A DNA stretch of 64,000 nt from Cellvibrionaceae bacterium (GTDB lineage: Bacteria; Pseudomonadota; Gammaproteobacteria; Pseudomonadales; Cellvibrionaceae), in assembly GCA_024707385.1 (NCBI GenBank), contig JANPZW010000013.1, positions 753,465 to 817,464 of the forward strand, written 5' to 3'. Made by a program: the position numbers and the translations under genes. Each line of letters begins with the position of its first letter. The stretch's first letter is position 1. This document shows positions 19,811-29,809 of this stretch, one piece after another. The notes below the pieces were generated by a model. The model saw only the letters and a list, made by a program, of their open reading frames with translations, did no database searches and was not told the origin of the DNA.

Positions 19811-20968
19811 ATGCGCACCTTCGTTAGACAAGCTTATTTTATGACTTCTCGATATAACCCATGGTGGCTGCCCGCCGCCCTATTGCTTTCATTGGCGTTG
19901 TGCGCCGTGCTGTTTACTCTGCTGGTGTTGCGCACGCCCAAAGCTGTTTCCTCTCAGGTTAATGAGGGTGGCGTGGCCACTGAAATTTACCACTGGCGGC
20001 TGGTCACGACCTGGCCGAAAAAATTTCCCGGCATTGGTCTGGCACCGGAGAATTTCGCCGACCTGTTGCGCAAAATGAGTAATGGGCGAATTCAGATCAC
20101 CGTCTACGGCGCCAACGAAATTGTCCCTGCGATGGGCGTTTTCGACGCTGTATCGAGCGGCAGCGTAGAGATGGGGCACGGCGCCGCCTATTACTGGAAG
20201 GGCAAAATCCCCGCGTCCTCATTTTTCGCCTCAGTGCCTTTCGGTATGAACGCCACCGAATTTAACAGTTGGTTACATTACGGCGGCGGCCTGGAATTAT
20301 GGCGGGAAGTTTACGCACCTTTTAATCTGGTGCCGTTTGCCGGCGGCAATACCGGTGTGCAGATGGGCGGCTGGTTTAATCGCGAAATTAAATCCATCGC
20401 CGATTTTAAAGGTTTGAAAATGCGCATTCCCGGTTACGCCGGAGAAGTGTTTACCCGCGCAGGCGGTACGGCGGTGAATATTCCGGGCGGCGAGCTTTAC
20501 ACCTCTTTGCAGTCGGGCGTTATAGATGCAACTGAGTGGGTCAGTCCGTATAACGATCGCGCGTTCGGCTTCCAGCAAATTGCCAAATATTATTATTATC
20601 CCGGCTGGCAGGAACCCGGCCCTGGGTTGGAATTTATCATCAATAAAAAGATTTACGATGCGCTGCCGCAGGATCTGCAAGCCATGATCACCGCTGCGGC
20701 AAGAGCCATAAACCAGGATATGCTCGATGAATATACCGCGCGCAACAACACCGCACTGAAGGAACTCGTCGAGCACCACAAAGTGGATTTGCGTCCCTTT
20801 CCGGATGATGTACTGAAAACCCTGAAAAAAATCAGCTGGGAGATTTACGACGAAACTTCTGCAAAAGATGCGACCTTTGCCCGCGTGTGGAATTCCTATC
20901 GGGAATTTCTTGAAGACGTCAGCGAATATCACAAAATCAGCGAGCAGTATTATTACGAAAAGCGCTGA
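19811..20968 (+). CDS. TRAP transporter solute-binding protein, DctP family (orphan)
   Basis: 385 residues. A hydrophobic segment at about 18-42 (LPAALLLSLALCAVLFTLLV) acts as signal anchor or uncleaved signal. The mature part has TTWPKKFPGIGLAPENFADLLRKMSNGRI, LKMRIPGYAGEVF, and the diagnostic GELYTSLQSGVIDATEWVSPYND and GLEFIINKK segments of the TakP-like subfamily, which binds alpha-keto or other organic acids in periplasmic TRAP systems. No TRAP membrane subunits are adjacent on either side, so the partners must lie elsewhere or the protein has a sensory role. Start could be 19811 or the Met at 19841. Confidence 0.82.
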   Translation: MRTFVRQAYFMTSRYNPWWLPAALLLSLALCAVLFTLLVLRTPKAVSSQVNEGGVATEIYHWRLVTTWPKKFPGIGLAPENFADLLRKMSNGRIQITVYGANEIVPAMGVFDAVSSGSVEMGHGAAYYWKGKIPASSFFASVPFGMNATEFNSWLHYGGGLELWREVYAPFNLVPFAGGNTGVQMGGWFNREIKSIADFKGLKMRIPGYAGEVFTRAGGTAVNIPGGELYTSLQSGVIDATEWVSPYNDRAFGFQQIAKYYYYPGWQEPGPGLEFIINKKIYDALPQDLQAMITAAARAINQDMLDEYTARNNTALKELVEHHKVDLRPFPDDVLKTLKKISWEIYDETSAKDATFARVWNSYREFLEDVSEYHKISEQYYYEKR

Positions 20969-21163
20969 TTCGAAACCGGATTTTTTGCTGCGGCACGGAA
21001 TGCCGCACGCCCACCCTTCCTTGATCCTAAATCATAATATGATATACCTTATAACTGAGGTGCCCATCCAAGACAGGAGTCTTTACCGGCTCCCCTCTTC
21101 TCTCAGGTTGCCCATAACAATAACGACCTGAATTCTCCCAACCAAACTCCTTAGGAGACCATC

Positions 21164-22085
21164 ATGCAACGGCAATTTTTTACATTTTTGCTTTCAGGCG
21201 CTCTTTGGTTGAGCAGCGCGGCTTTCGCTCAGGACGGCAAAATGTACCCCATGGAGGCACCCGCAGAACCCAGAGCAATTCCGCTCAATACCGGCGGTGT
21301 CGCCAATCAACCTGAGCAGGAGTCATGGTTCCTGCAGTGGGGCGATCCCATGGCGCGGAATATTTCCAAAGCAACGCTCACGCCTTTTTCTCGCCGACCC
21401 CAAAAAAGCCAACGGCACCAGCGTCATAGTCGCCCCCGGCGGTGGTTTTATGTGGTTGTCCATGGGCAATGAAGGTTGGGAAGTGGCGGAAGCGCTCGCC
21501 GCGCGCGGCATCAATGCGTTCGTGTTGAAATATCGCCTCCAGCCCACCGCCGCCACTTTGGAAGAAATGGAAGCGCGAATGAAGCAGCGCTTTGCCGAAG
21601 CGGAAGAGTTGGCGAAAAAAACCGGCCAACCGCATAAGCGACCGGGCGGTGATCTCTCCAATCAGCTCGCCGACGCAGAAGCGGCTTACGCGCTGATCAA
21701 AAGCCGCGCGAAGGAGTGGAATGTCGATATGAAAAAACTCGGCATGATGGGTTTTTCCGCCGGCGCACGCCTGACCATGGCCACTGCTCTGGAATCCAAA
21801 AAAGTGCAGCTGGCATTTATCGCCCCGATTTACGGCAGTATGGAAGCGGTCGAAGTCCCCAAAAATGCGCCGCCGTTATTTGCCGCCATCGCGGTGGATG
21901 ACTTCCTCTTTCACGGCGAGGCTGGTCTGATCAAATCCTGGTACGACGCAAAAATTCCAGTGGAATTTCACCTCTACCAAAATGGCGGTCACGGGTTTGG
22001 TTTGGGCAATCCGGATCGCACCAGTAATAAATGGTTTGATACGTTTATTTACTGGTTGGATGTGAATGGGTTTTTGAAGAAGTAA
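21164..22085 (+). CDS. Secreted alpha/beta hydrolase, esterase/lipase-like (apparent frameshift)
   Basis: About 306 residues. Signal peptide FLLSGALWLSSAAFA. The mature enzyme has APGGGF (oxyanion HGGG-like), GFSAGARL (nucleophile elbow GxSxG), a late Asp-rich segment AVDDFLF and a terminal GGHGFG with the catalytic His. This order matches carbohydrate-esterase-like alpha/beta hydrolases, often annotated as acetyl xylan esterase or xylanase-associated. The frame slips near 21392 in five T; one T fewer gives FLADPKKANGTSVIV. It is exported, in keeping with a polysaccharide-degrading lifestyle, but the substrate is not shown by the sequence. Confidence 0.78.
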
Positions 22086-22097
22086 AAAGGCAATTCT

Positions 22098-22127
22098 GCA
22101 GAGTCCGCTTGCGCAAGCGGACTCTGC
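22098..22127. terminator. Perfect 30-bp palindrome between convergent genes
   Basis: GCAGAGTCCGCTTGC and its exact inverse form a 15-bp stem with no extra loop bases, placed between the hydrolase gene and the convergent plsC-type gene. It probably acts as a bidirectional terminator, although neither side has a clear T run. Confidence 0.5.
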
Positions 22128-22147
22128 GTACACGGAGATTAATCCAT

Positions 22148-22909
22148 TTAATCCTGCGCTTTCATCACCACCGACTGCTTTGCTTTGTCTGAACCATCCC
22201 CCAACCGCACCAGTTCCTCTTCGATCCAATTTTCCACCTGCGTGATCAACTCACGACTGGTAATTCCCGACGGATCTATCGGCTCGCCGAACACCACCGT
22301 CACTACACCGGGATAGCGCATCCAGCTTTTTGCCGGCCAGCAGTAGCCCGCGTTGACCGCGACCGGAATGATGGGCGCGTCGGCTTCTAAGGCGATTTCC
22401 GGGCCGCTGCGTGCGTATTTGCCGCGGGTGCCGGGCGCCACGCGGGTGCCTTCCGGAAAGAGCAGCACATTCAAACCCGACTGCAGGCGCTGCACTCCCT
22501 GGATTTTGACCTGGCGTAGAGCGTCGCGCGGATTATCGCGGTCGATGCCAATGGGTTGCAGGCAGCGCAGGCCCCAACCGAAGAAGGGAATATTGAGCAG
22601 TTCGCGCTTCAGAATGGTGGACGCGGGAAAACACAGGTGCTGCAGGGCGAGGGTTTCCCAGGTGCTCTGATGTTTGGACAGCACCACTTTGGGCCCCTGG
22701 ATTTTGCTCATATTTTCTAGGCCGCGAATCTCGTAGCGCACGCCGCACACCAGGCGCGCCCAGTTGACGATCAGCCAGCACCAGGAAATCAGAATGCGGT
22801 GGCGCACAAGCGGCGGCAGGACCCAGAGAAACAAGGACAGAAAACCGTACAAGAAGCCGGTGAAGATATAGCCGATGGCAAAAATGGTCGAACGCAGTCG
22901 AAGCAGCAT
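22148..22909 (-). CDS. 1-acylglycerol-3-phosphate O-acyltransferase (PlsC type)
   Basis: 253 residues. Two hydrophobic stretches at the N-terminus (IFAIGYIFTGFLYGFLSLFL and IVNWARLVC) anchor it to the inner membrane. The acyltransferase motif I is KHQSTWET (HX4D-type with Glu), motif III is FPEGTR, and motif IV is PIIPVAVNAG. It makes phosphatidic acid from lysophosphatidic acid and acyl donor. It is the last gene of the tight unit glyQ-glyS-gmhB-plsC, 3 bp after gmhB; Pseudomonas has the same genes beside gyrB, which supports an ancestral origin-proximal neighbourhood. Confidence 0.88.
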   Translation of the reverse strand: MLLRLRSTIFAIGYIFTGFLYGFLSLFLWVLPPLVRHRILISWCWLIVNWARLVCGVRYEIRGLENMSKIQGPKVVLSKHQSTWETLALQHLCFPASTILKRELLNIPFFGWGLRCLQPIGIDRDNPRDALRQVKIQGVQRLQSGLNVLLFPEGTRVAPGTRGKYARSGPEIALEADAPIIPVAVNAGYCWPAKSWMRYPGVVTVVFGEPIDPSGITSRELITQVENWIEEELVRLGDGSDKAKQSVVMKAQD

Positions 22910-22912
22910 GGG

Positions 22913-23467
22913 TCAGTGATTTCGAATATGAAATTCAGCGAAGGCCGCCAAGTCGTCGAAGATTCGCGTATCGACGCCATAGTGGGGCCACAGGAGTGTG
23001 GTGGTTTCGGTTTGGGTGCCCTTGCCGGTGCGCACCAGCACCGGCAGACAGCCTTTGGCTTTGGCCGCTTGAATATCCTTCAGACTGTCGCCGACCATGG
23101 GCGCGCCGACCAGATCCGCACCCAGGTGCGCCTCTATAGCATCGAGAAGACCGGTGCGCGGTTTGCGGCAATCACAGCCGGAATCGCTGTCGTGCGGGCA
23201 ATAGAAAATGCCATGGAGGCGGCCGCCGAAGCGCTCGACCTCATCGGACATTTTCTGGTGGATCTGTTCCAGCTCCGCCACAGTCAATAGCCCTTTGGCG
23301 ATACCCGACTGATTGGTGGCGACTACGACCTTAAAACCGGCGCGAGTCAGTGCCGCTATGGCCCGCAGACTGCCGGGCAGCGGTTCCCATTCGGCCACTG
23401 AACGAACTCCTTCATCCCGCGCGCAATTGATTACGCCGTCCCTGTCGAGAACCACCCATGGGTTCAT
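22913..23467 (-). CDS. gmhB: D-glycero-beta-D-manno-heptose 1,7-bisphosphate 7-phosphatase
   Basis: 184-residue HAD-superfamily phosphatase. Motif I is LDRDGVIN, motif II is VATNQSG and motif IV is VGDSLKDIQAA. The zinc-binding loop CPHDSDSGCDCRKP, with its Cys-x-His and Cys cluster, is specific to GmhB. It removes the 7-phosphate in ADP-heptose synthesis for the LPS inner core. Its ATG overlaps the glyS stop (ATGA), so it is translationally coupled to glyS. Confidence 0.92.
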   Translation of the reverse strand: MNPWVVLDRDGVINCARDEGVRSVAEWEPLPGSLRAIAALTRAGFKVVVATNQSGIAKGLLTVAELEQIHQKMSDEVERFGGRLHGIFYCPHDSDSGCDCRKPRTGLLDAIEAHLGADLVGAPMVGDSLKDIQAAKAKGCLPVLVRTGKGTQTETTTLLWPHYGVDTRIFDDLAAFAEFHIRNH

Positions 23468-25546
23468 TGGCTCACCGCGAGCTGGGAGATGTCAGCCACC
23501 TCCCAGAACAACTCACGCAGGCCGGCGAGCAGAGCAAGCCGGTTGGCCCGCAATTCCGGGTCTTCCGCCATTACCATCACCTTGTCGAAAAACAGGTCGA
23601 CGGGAGCGCGCAAACCAGCGAGAGCCGCCAGGGCCTCCTTGTACTGACGCTTGGCAAACAGTGGCGCGAGCTGTTGCTTCATGGCCGCTACCTGGGCGGC
23701 CAGTTGCTGTTCAGCGGGCTCCTGCAGCAGGGATTCCTTGACGGTGGTATCGGACACCGGCTGTTTGGCCAGAATGTTGGAGACCCGTTTGTTCGCGGCA
23801 GCCAGCGCTTCCGCCTCCGGCAATTGATAAAACGCCGCCACCGCCTGCACGCGGTTGTCGATATCCAGCGGATTGGTGACGCCCTTGGCCGCCACCGCCT
23901 GGTACACCACGCCGGGGATATTTTGCTCTTCGTACCAAGCGCGGAAGCGCTCGAGCATATAGGTCAGCGCCACATCCAGTGACTTCTTGCCCTGCGGCAG
24001 TGCGGGGTAGAGCTCCATGGCTTCTTCCAGTAAATCCCGCAGATCCAGGTTGTACTGTTTTTTCCACCAGAATGCGCAGCACAGCCACCGATGCGCGGCG
24101 CAGGCCGAAGGGATCCTTGGAGCCGGTCGGCACTTGACCCAGGCCAAAAACGCCCGCCAGGGTATCCACCCGATCGGCCAGCGCAACAATGGCCCCGGTG
24201 GTGGTGGACGGCAGCTCATCGCCGGCAAATTTGGGCAGATACTGTTCTTTCAGCGCCCAGTAGACTTCTTTTTCTTCACCGTCTTCCTGGCCGTAATAGA
24301 AGCCGGCAATGCCCTGCATGTCGGCAAATTCGTAGACCATGGCGGTGGCGAGATCCGCCTTGCTCAACCGCCCTGCCCGCTCCGCCCAGCGATCATTGGC
24401 CTCCAATTTACGGGCGATAAAACCCGCCAGTACAGCGATGCGCTCGGTCTTGTCGAAGAGTGTGCCCAACTGGGCCTGGAACACCACGTTGCGCAGTTTT
24501 TCCCGGTGATCGGTGAGGGCTTGTTTTTTGTCGGTTTCAAAGAAAAACGCAGCGTCTGACAGGCGCGGGCGAATCACTTTTTCATTGCCGGCGATCACCT
24601 GGGCAGGGTCGGTGCTTTCGATGTTGGCGAGGGTGATGAAATGCGGCAGCAGCGCGCCTTTGCCGTCCACCACGTGGAAGTATTTCTGATGCTCTTTCAT
24701 GGATGAGATCAAGGCTTCCGCCGGTACGGCGAGAAAGCGCTCTTCAAACCGGCCTGCCAAGGCCACCGGCCATTCCACTAGCGCCGTCACTTCGTCCAGC
24801 AAGTCCGCATCTATCACCGCTTGGCCGCCGAGTTTTGCGCCGGTTGCGACAACCTGCCGGCGTACGTTTTCCCGCCGCTGGACAAAATCGGCGATGACCT
24901 TACCTTCTTCCAGCAGCAGCTTTTGGTATTCCTCGGGCGAACTGACTGTGAGAATGCGATCGCAATGAAAGCGGTGGCCGCGGGTTTGATTGCCTGCAGC
25001 GACGCCGAGAATGGTGCAAGGAATCACCTGCGCATCGAACAGCATCACCAGCCATTTCACTGGGCGCACAAACTCGTCGCGCTTGGCACCCCAGCGCATA
25101 CGTTTGGCGATGGGCAACTGGGCCAGGGCGTTCTCCACCAGACCGGGCAACAATTGCGTCAACTCTTCGCCGCCGGCTTTGCTTTCGCACTTGAGCTTTT
25201 CCACTTTGCCATCGCTGGCGGTGGTGAGATCCGCCACCGCAACGCCGTTTTTGGCCGCAAAGGCCTCGGCGGCTTTGGTGGGTTTGCCGTTCGCATCAAA
25301 CGCCACATTGGCCGGCGGTCCCCACACGGTGAGGGTCTTGACCGGTGTTGTCGCCGACAGGCCTTCCACCAGCAGTGCCAAGCGGCGCGGCGAGGCAAAA
25401 GGCGCGATGGCGGTGAAAGTCACGCCCAGCGCGGTCAATGCGGTTTCCAGCTGTTTGTGGAATTCCGTGCTTAGGGTGAGCAGGGATTTGGGCGGCAGCT
25501 CTTCGGTTCCCAGCTCCACTAAAAAACGATGGGTGTTCGCGCTCAT
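23464..25546 (-). CDS. glyS: Glycyl-tRNA synthetase beta subunit (apparent frameshift)
   Basis: About 693 residues when joined, the normal length. It opens with FLVELGTEELPPKSL, the conserved GlyS start, and carries GVAAGNQTRGHRFHC, ISSMKEHQKYFHV, DKTERIAVLAGFIA, DPFGLRRAS and a C-terminal anticodon-binding domain with VDLFFDKVMVMAEDPELRANRLALL. With GlyQ it forms the alpha2beta2 enzyme that charges tRNA-Gly. The frame slips in six A (plus strand T run 24058-24063); one A fewer turns VEKTVQ into VEKQYNLDLRDLL. This gene is essential, so the shift is almost certainly a sequence error. Overlaps glyQ and gmhB by 4 bp each. Confidence 0.93.
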
Positions 25547-26562
25547 GCTTTATCTCCCGCAGCAGCCTTGGCTTTGTTGATGACTTCCTCGCGCAGGGCG
25601 GGAGGTGCCAGGGGGAAGCCGAGTTCCAGGCGTTTATCGAAATAAGCCTGGGCGACGGCGCGGGCCAGGGTGCGCACCCGCAGGATGTAGCGCTGGCGCT
25701 CGGTGACGGAGATGGCGGAGCGGGCATCCAGCAGATTGAACGCGTGGGACGCTTTCATCACCATTTCATACGCCGGCAGCGGCAGTTGCCATTCGATCAA
25801 CCGCTGGCTGGCCGCTTCGCATTCGTCGAAGGTTTTGAAGAGAAAATCCACATTGGCGTGACTGAAGTTGAAATGGCTCATTTCAACTTCGTTCTGCAGG
25901 AACACGTCGCCGTAGGTCACCGCGTCCCCTTGGGGATTGCGGGTCCAGACGAGGTCGTAAATCGAATTCTTGTTCTGTAGGTACATGGCGATGCGCTCAA
26001 GCCCGTAGGTGATCTCGCCGGACACGGGATAACACTCCAGACCGCCAACCTGTTGGAAATAGGTGAACTGGGTGACCTCCATGCCGTTCAACCACACTTC
26101 CCAGCCGAGCCCCCAGGCGCCCAGGGTCGGTGACTCCCAGTTGTCTTCCACAAAGCGGATGTCGTGAATGCGGGTATCGATGCCCAACCGCTGCAGGGAT
26201 TGCAGATACAACTCCTGGATATTGTCCGGCGACGGCTTGAGCAGCACCTGGAACTGATAGTAGTGCTGCAAGCGGTTGGGGTTTTCGCCGTAGCGGCCGT
26301 CGGTGGGGCGGCGGCTGGGCTGCACATAGGCGGTATTCCAGGTCTCGGGGCCTATGGCGCGCAGGAAGGTCGCGGGGTGAAATGTGCCGGCCCCGACCTC
26401 CATATCCAGAGGCTGCAGAATCACACAGCCCTGCTCGGCCCAGAATTGCTGGAGCGCGAGAATCAGCCCCTGAAACGTGCTGACATCCACCGGGGATGCG
26501 GACGAACCTGTCTGATGCTCTGCGTGAGCGTCACTTGCCTGATTGAGTTTTACGGAAGTCAC
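25543..26562 (-). CDS. glyQ: Glycyl-tRNA synthetase alpha subunit
   Basis: Class II aminoacyl-tRNA synthetase catalytic subunit. STFQGLILALQQFWAEQGC, EVGAGTFHPATFLRAIGPE, YVQPSRRPTDGRYGENPNR and GLERIAMYLQ are hallmark GlyQ segments. GTG at 26562 gives a 339-residue protein with a ~30-residue extension rich in Ala/Ser ahead of the usual start; the open frame extends further to 26622 but that part overlaps likely promoter sequence. glyS starts in a 4-bp overlap with its stop. Confidence 0.93.
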   Translation of the reverse strand: MTSVKLNQASDAHAEHQTGSSASPVDVSTFQGLILALQQFWAEQGCVILQPLDMEVGAGTFHPATFLRAIGPETWNTAYVQPSRRPTDGRYGENPNRLQHYYQFQVLLKPSPDNIQELYLQSLQRLGIDTRIHDIRFVEDNWESPTLGAWGLGWEVWLNGMEVTQFTYFQQVGGLECYPVSGEITYGLERIAMYLQNKNSIYDLVWTRNPQGDAVTYGDVFLQNEVEMSHFNFSHANVDFLFKTFDECEAASQRLIEWQLPLPAYEMVMKASHAFNLLDARSAISVTERQRYILRVRTLARAVAQAYFDKRLELGFPLAPPALREEVINKAKAAAGDKA

Positions 26563-26762
26563 GGCTGGAATTTCCCGAATGCGGGAGCAAATTGCTCGCC
26601 AAAAGTGGTCGAAGGGGCGCAATTATAGCGATTGCCCCGCGTGTCGACCATGGTGAAACCGTCTGACTGGTAAGGGTTTTTCGAGCAACTGTTCGTTTTT
26701 ACGCTGAGAACTGCGGCGATTTTTTTGGCAGAATGCACACACCCTATAGCAATGAGATCCGC

Positions 26763-27653
26763 ATGGCTTTTTCCAAATCCACTCTGGCGGTCGCCACTCT
26801 GCGTCTGATCGGTCTTCTGCCTCTCTCCGCCGCCCGACGGCTCGGCGCGCTTATGGGCAGCATCGCGTACCGCTGCAACAGCCGCGGTGCCGGCATCACC
26901 CGGGAAAATCTCGCCTTATGCCTGCCACAGATCGATGTGCAGGAGCGTGAGCGCCTGACCCGCATCAGCCTGCAGGAAACGGGCAAGGTGGCCACGGAGA
27001 TGTGCGTGATCTGGCGCAACAATGACGTGCCGGTGCAACGCTATATCCGCCGTTTCCTGGGGGAAGAGCTGGCGCTCCAGGCGCTGGCCGATGGCAAAGG
27101 CCTGCTGATCCTGGCGCCGCACCTGGGCAATTGGGAGGTGCTCGGCCTGCATCTGGCAAGTCTGGGCAAGGTCACCAATCTCTATCAACCGCCCAAACTT
27201 GCCGGTCTCGACGAGGTGATCCGCAAAGGCAGGGAGAAGTCCGGCGCACAACTGGTACCCACCAACGCCAAAGGTGTGGCTGCGCTGCTCAAGAACCTGA
27301 AAAGCGGCGGCATCTGCGGCATATTGCCGGACCAGAATCCCAACGACGACAGCAGCGGCGATTTCGCCCCCTTCTTCGGCCACCCGGCCTTTACCATGAC
27401 CCTGGTGCACAAACTCATACAACGCACCAATTGCGTCGCCGTATTTGCCTTTGCCAAACGCGTCGAAGGCGGATTCGAACTCATCTACCGCGCGGCCTCT
27501 GACGAGATCTACAGCGAGGACACACAGACCTCCCTCGCCGCCCTGAATCGCGGCGTGGAACAACTGGTGCTGGAAGCGCCGGAGCAGTATCAGTGGGAAT
27601 ACAAACGCTTCAAGAAAATCCCGCCGGGTGGGGAGCGGCGGTATCAAGATTAA
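26763..27653 (+). CDS. Lipid A biosynthesis-type lauroyl/myristoyl acyltransferase
   Basis: About 296 residues from ATG at 26763 (MAFSKSTLAVATLRL). One N-terminal membrane helix, then ILAPHLGNWEVLGLHLA containing the HX4E catalytic pair, and GGICGILPDQNP, which matches the LpxL/LpxM/HtrB family. It adds secondary acyl chains to lipid A precursors at the inner membrane. It is divergent from glyQ, with about 200 bp between the starts. A hairpin follows the stop at 27668. Confidence 0.85.
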   Translation: MAFSKSTLAVATLRLIGLLPLSAARRLGALMGSIAYRCNSRGAGITRENLALCLPQIDVQERERLTRISLQETGKVATEMCVIWRNNDVPVQRYIRRFLGEELALQALADGKGLLILAPHLGNWEVLGLHLASLGKVTNLYQPPKLAGLDEVIRKGREKSGAQLVPTNAKGVAALLKNLKSGGICGILPDQNPNDDSSGDFAPFFGHPAFTMTLVHKLIQRTNCVAVFAFAKRVEGGFELIYRAASDEIYSEDTQTSLAALNRGVEQLVLEAPEQYQWEYKRFKKIPPGGERRYQD

Positions 27654-27667
27654 GTCGTGGGATTCGA

Positions 27668-27696
27668 AAGAGGGATCGAACAGCTCGATCCCTCTT
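27668..27696 (+). terminator. Hairpin terminator
   Basis: AAGAGGGATCGA and TCGATCCCTCTT form a perfect 12-bp stem with loop ACAGC, 15 bp after the acyltransferase stop. No long T run follows, so termination may be partial. Confidence 0.6.
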
Positions 27697-27747
27697 GAGG
27701 CAGTTTATCCGACTCCGTTTGCGAACGGATTGCTCGGCACCCAGACA

Positions 27748-28722
27748 TCAATTGAGTTGCGTAAAGTTCACCGGAATCCACTCGTAGGAATGACCTTTCT
27801 TGCGCAAATGGCCCAGACCAGGGAATTGAATGTGCGCCGCGCCAATCAGAATTCCTTCCTTCGCGGCCTGTTTAAAAATTCTCTCGCGCTCCGCCGCGGC
27901 TTTTTTCTTGTCGGTATCAAATGCGATCGTCACTTTCGGGTGATCCAACTGCACTGCGGCCACGTGGATTAAGTCGCCAATCAACCACAGCTTCTGTCCC
28001 TGGCTTTCCACCTCATAAGCACTGTGGCCCACTGTGTGACCGTAAGTTGAAATGGCTTTAATTCCGGGCGTTAATGGGGTTTTATGGTGAAACGGCGCGA
28101 ATTTTCCTGCGGCTTGGTAAGGTGTCAGCAAGGCTATAGCCGCTTCGTATGACGCTTTTTCTTCAGCCGGCGCGTTATTCAGATTGTCTTGGCTCAGCCA
28201 GAAATCCGCATCTTTTTTGTCCACATGAACCACTGCATTGGGAAAGGCCAACGCGTTTTCACTCACCAAACCGCCAATGTGATCCGTATGCAGGTGGGTG
28301 ATGTAAATATCATCGACTTGCTCAGGTTCGTAACCGGATGCCTGCAAATTTGCGACGAGTTTACCCAAGGTCGGCCCAAAAAGTGCGCCGGCACCCGCGT
28401 CGATCAGTATCAATCGATCACCGGTGTTGATCACATATGCGTTTATCGATGTCTCCACTGGCACATTTAAAAATGCCTTTTCCAGGGCCGCATGGGTTTT
28501 ATGTTCGGGATGATTCAGCAATTGGTCTACTGGCAATTCTATGGTCCCGTCATTGATCGCCGTCACTTCAAATTCGCCGACCATTAAGCGGAAGAACCCC
28601 GGAGCGGGCGTTTGCGCCAGTGGCGCTGCAGCGGCGGCAATTTGACTGCCGAGGCCGCAGAGCAAAGTTGCTGATGCAAGCACGGCTACCGACACAAGTT
28701 TTTTAAACGAGAGCACAGGCAT
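27748..28722 (-). CDS. Secreted MBL-fold metallo-hydrolase
   Basis: 324 residues. A signal peptide (VAVLASATLLCGLGSQIAAAA) precedes a metallo-beta-lactamase fold: LIDAGAGALFG, THLHTDHIGGL (the HxHxDH zinc motif), YGHTVGHSAYEV and GDLIHV supply the metal ligands in order. Periplasmic members of this group include quorum-quenching lactonase-like and other esterase-like enzymes; the substrate cannot be read from sequence. Single gene, divergent from the region that leads to yjbQ. Confidence 0.82.
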   Translation of the reverse strand: MPVLSFKKLVSVAVLASATLLCGLGSQIAAAAAPLAQTPAPGFFRLMVGEFEVTAINDGTIELPVDQLLNHPEHKTHAALEKAFLNVPVETSINAYVINTGDRLILIDAGAGALFGPTLGKLVANLQASGYEPEQVDDIYITHLHTDHIGGLVSENALAFPNAVVHVDKKDADFWLSQDNLNNAPAEEKASYEAAIALLTPYQAAGKFAPFHHKTPLTPGIKAISTYGHTVGHSAYEVESQGQKLWLIGDLIHVAAVQLDHPKVTIAFDTDKKKAAAERERIFKQAAKEGILIGAAHIQFPGLGHLRKKGHSYEWIPVNFTQLN

Positions 28723-29158
28723 AGAAACTCCTTGGGATTTAACCCTTCAGCACAGATGAAATGAGCCTTGCACTGTTGCTGTGCTTGGCGAAAAAATGTG
28801 TCCGTTTGCCATATCGGACAATGACGTAGAACACTTCGCCATTTTTGCGCAGAAAAGCTTTGCGTAAAGAACATGTTAATTTAATACGTGATATTGGATG
28901 CCATTTGTTTATTTTTGCGATTGCTGACACAGGCAATTTGTCGCAAGTTAGCAAAGCGCAGGCGATGGCAATGATGAAGTTTTTGGATCTTACCCACATG
29001 CCTTAAATGTAGGCGGCAAATTTGATCGCTCTGTGCGCCCCATTTTATCGCGGCCCCGTGTACGCCTCCGGCGGTGGTCTATTTGTTATCATGCCGCGGA
29101 GCCGTGCAAGCACCCGGCCAACGTGCGCAGGAATCAACCCAATACCGGAGAATATTCC
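28723..29158. other. Intergenic region between divergent genes
   Basis: About 435 bp holding the promoters of the MBL hydrolase (leftward) and yjbQ (rightward). A leftward 86-codon frame at 28739-28999 has an N-terminal hydrophobic stretch but no coding signal I trust. GC is lower than in the neighbours. Confidence 0.4.
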
Positions 29159-29584
29159 ATGTGGTTGCAGAAAGAAATTCAACTCAAAGCCCGCCCACGA
29201 GGTTTCCATCTAGTGACGCAGGATATCCTGACGGAATTGCCGGAATTGCGGCAGGTGACGGTTGGGTTGTTGCACGTGTTTATCCAGCACACGTCCGCGT
29301 CCCTCACCATCAACGAAAACGCCGACCCCACAGTGCGGCAGGATTTTGAAAGTTACTTCAACCGCGCCGTGCCGGAAGACCAGCCCTACTACCGCCACAA
29401 CGACGAAGGCAGCGACGATCTGCCCGCGCATCTCAAATCCAGCATTCTCGGCAGCAGCGTCTCCATACCGGTCAGCAGGGGTTCCTTGAATGTCGGCATC
29501 TGGCAGGGGATTTATCTGTGCGAGCACCGCAATTACGGCGGTTCGCGCCGGCTGGTGCTGACCTTGCAGGGTGAGACGGATTAA
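29159..29584 (+). CDS. yjbQ: YjbQ/UPF0047 family protein
   Basis: 141 residues from ATG at 29159, preceded by an in-frame but unlikely 5' extension. The family signatures are all present: LLHVFIQHTSASLTINENADP, YRHNDEGSDDLPAHLKSSILGSS, and GTWQGIYLCEHR-like (GIWQGIYLCEHRNYGGSR). Members have thiamin-phosphate synthase side activity in vitro; the cellular role is not settled. Cytoplasmic trimer with a conserved His/Glu pocket. Confidence 0.92.
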   Translation: MWLQKEIQLKARPRGFHLVTQDILTELPELRQVTVGLLHVFIQHTSASLTINENADPTVRQDFESYFNRAVPEDQPYYRHNDEGSDDLPAHLKSSILGSSVSIPVSRGSLNVGIWQGIYLCEHRNYGGSRRLVLTLQGETD

Positions 29585-29770
29585 TCAGCGATTAGACGGA
29601 GGTCACCACTCCGCCAGGCGATCAAAGGCTACCTTAGAAGAACGATAAAGATCAGGGCCGCAAATCTGCTTCGATCCGTACGAATTTATTTTCTTAAGGA
29701 TTAGACCCTGAAAGATTTATGCACGTGAAGACAGGGGCCGAAGGAGAAAGCTTGCTGAGGGCAGAAACAA

Positions 29771-29800
29771 AAAGCGGCCCGAAGGCCGCTTTAATCAACT
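29771..29800 (-). terminator. Terminator for the cytochrome lipoprotein gene
   Basis: AAAGCGGCC-CGAA-GGCCGCTTT is a perfect 9-bp stem with a CGAA tetraloop, flanked by A/T runs, placed 18 bp after the leftward stop codon at 29810. It can act in both directions. Confidence 0.75.
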
Positions 29801-29809
29801 ATGAAAACC

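Noticed and set aside
23464..25546. glyS as a true pseudogene
   Set aside because: The shift is a single base in a run of six A and the enzyme is essential; sequence error is the better explanation.
28739..28999. 86-codon leftward frame next to the MBL gene
   Set aside because: Lies in the promoter gap and lacks coding character.
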